Assembly (NCBI GenBank): GCA_963841065.1
Contig: CAWJBI010000033.1
Location: 62,001-126,000, forward strand
DNA length: 64,000 nucleotides
From: M0108 sp963841065
GTDB taxonomy: Bacteria > Pseudomonadota > Gammaproteobacteria > Chromatiales > Chromatiaceae
Reading direction: 5' to 3'
Part shown: piece by piece, positions 63,585 to 64,000 of the stretch
Numbering within the stretch: the stretch's first letter is position 1
Layout of the letters: each line of letters starts with the position of its first letter
Notes under the pieces: model-generated
What the model was told of the DNA's origin: nothing
The model's input: the letters and a program-made list of their open reading frames with translations, nothing else
The model's database searches: none
Program-made: the position numbers and the translations under genes

Positions 63585-64000
63585 CTGCTGTTTTCACTGA
63601 TTACATCGACCGTCACGGCGCAGAGCCACTCCAACTCCAGTTCGCTGATGATATAGGGAGGCATCAGATAGACCAGCCGCCCAAAGGGGCGGACCCAGAC
63701 GCCGCGATCGACAAAGCGGCGCTGAATGTCGCGCATGACCACAGGCCTTGCCATTTCCACCACGCCAATCGCCCCCAGCACCCGCACCTCGGTGATGCCG
63801 GGGAGCCCTTGACAGGGTGCCAATCCGGAAGCGAGACCCGCCTCGATGCGATGCACCTCCGCCTGCCAGCCGCGCTCCAACAAGAGGTCGATGCTGGCGT
63901 TGGCCACGGCACAGGCAAGCGGGTTACCCATAAAGGTGGGGCCGTGCATGAAGACGCCCGGCTTGCCGGAAGAAATGGTCGCGGCCACCTCGGTGCTGGC
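63581..64000 (-). CDS. bioA: BioA, C-terminal part (N-terminus beyond window)
   Basis: Adenosylmethionine-8-amino-7-oxononanoate aminotransferase, biotin pathway. About 139 C-terminal residues are visible: FMHGPTFMGNPLACAVANAS, VRVLGAIGVVEMARPVVMRD and GVWVRPFGRLVYLMPPYIIS. HGPTFMGNPLACA is a BioA signature near the PLP-site Thr. Convergent with the TIGR04282-type gene, whose stop overlaps this one by four bases. Confidence 0.92.
   Translation of the reverse strand, partial: ASTEVAATISSGKPGVFMHGPTFMGNPLACAVANASIDLLLERGWQAEVHRIEAGLASGLAPCQGLPGITEVRVLGAIGVVEMARPVVMRDIQRRFVDRGVWVRPFGRLVYLMPPYIISELELEWLCAVTVDVISENSS

Noticed and set aside
1..64000. tRNA or rRNA genes
   Set aside because: I found no stretch with a cloverleaf and terminal CCA context or rRNA-like conserved blocks by eye; a covariance search would be needed to exclude a tRNA.

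Overview
The window is high-GC DNA from a gammaproteobacterium. The order aroA-cmk-rpsA-ihfB is a gammaproteobacterial signature, and a yciO/RNase AM/yciB/yciI-like neighbourhood supports it. A soeABC-type sulfite-oxidising molybdoenzyme points to a sulfur oxidiser; a Chromatiaceae-like purple sulfur bacterium is the best inference, though no photosynthesis gene lies here.

Layout. 1-1.5 kb: NAD+ synthase (partial). 1.9-8.1 kb: a lysE-type pseudogene, then a long minus-strand cluster with PqiABC (MCE lipid transport) interleaved with an exported Mn-type superoxide dismutase and a Spy/CpxP-like protein. 8.2-16 kb: a dCache-AlbA_2 membrane protein, cca, DUF4126 and DUF2939 proteins, a repeat-rich lipoprotein, an MBL-Nudix fusion and a PhoB-like regulator. 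16.2-20.8 kb: ihfB, rpsA, cmk, aroA. 20.9-26.9 kb: a flavoprotein disulfide reductase and a response regulator/histidine kinase/SulP/UspA unit.

27-34.9 kb is an accessory region: a mosaic of transposase remnants, a DNA-methyltransferase tail, Mrr endonuclease, fragments of other genes, two XRE regulators, a broken gene of unknown family, a membrane protein with a possible PD-(D/E)xK motif (the strongest candidate for an undescribed system), a dead FitAB pair and an intact BrnTA pair. 35-39.8 kb: soeCBA. 40-44.5 kb: yciO, RNase AM, yciB, yciI-like, ppiC-like and DUF599. 44.5-52.7 kb: IS481 remnant, higBA, dusA, a DMT permease, a MurU-GCS2-M14 unit and an acyl-CoA ligase.

52.7-57.2 kb is a second accessory stretch: an ISL3 fragment with a large hairpin, a CPA1 antiporter of foreign character, and about 1.3 kb of decayed DUF4338 (DruA-like) plus Tn5-like transposase. 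57.2-64 kb: yjgA, recJ, a class V aminotransferase, an arsenosugar-type cluster (ArsS plus two glycosyltransferase-like proteins) and the C-terminus of BioA.

Many genes, including rpsA and aroA, are broken by single-base indels, often in G/C runs. Uncorrected sequencing indels are the likeliest cause for the conserved genes; real decay is convincing for the transposases, FitAB, the lysE remnant and the unknown-family gene.
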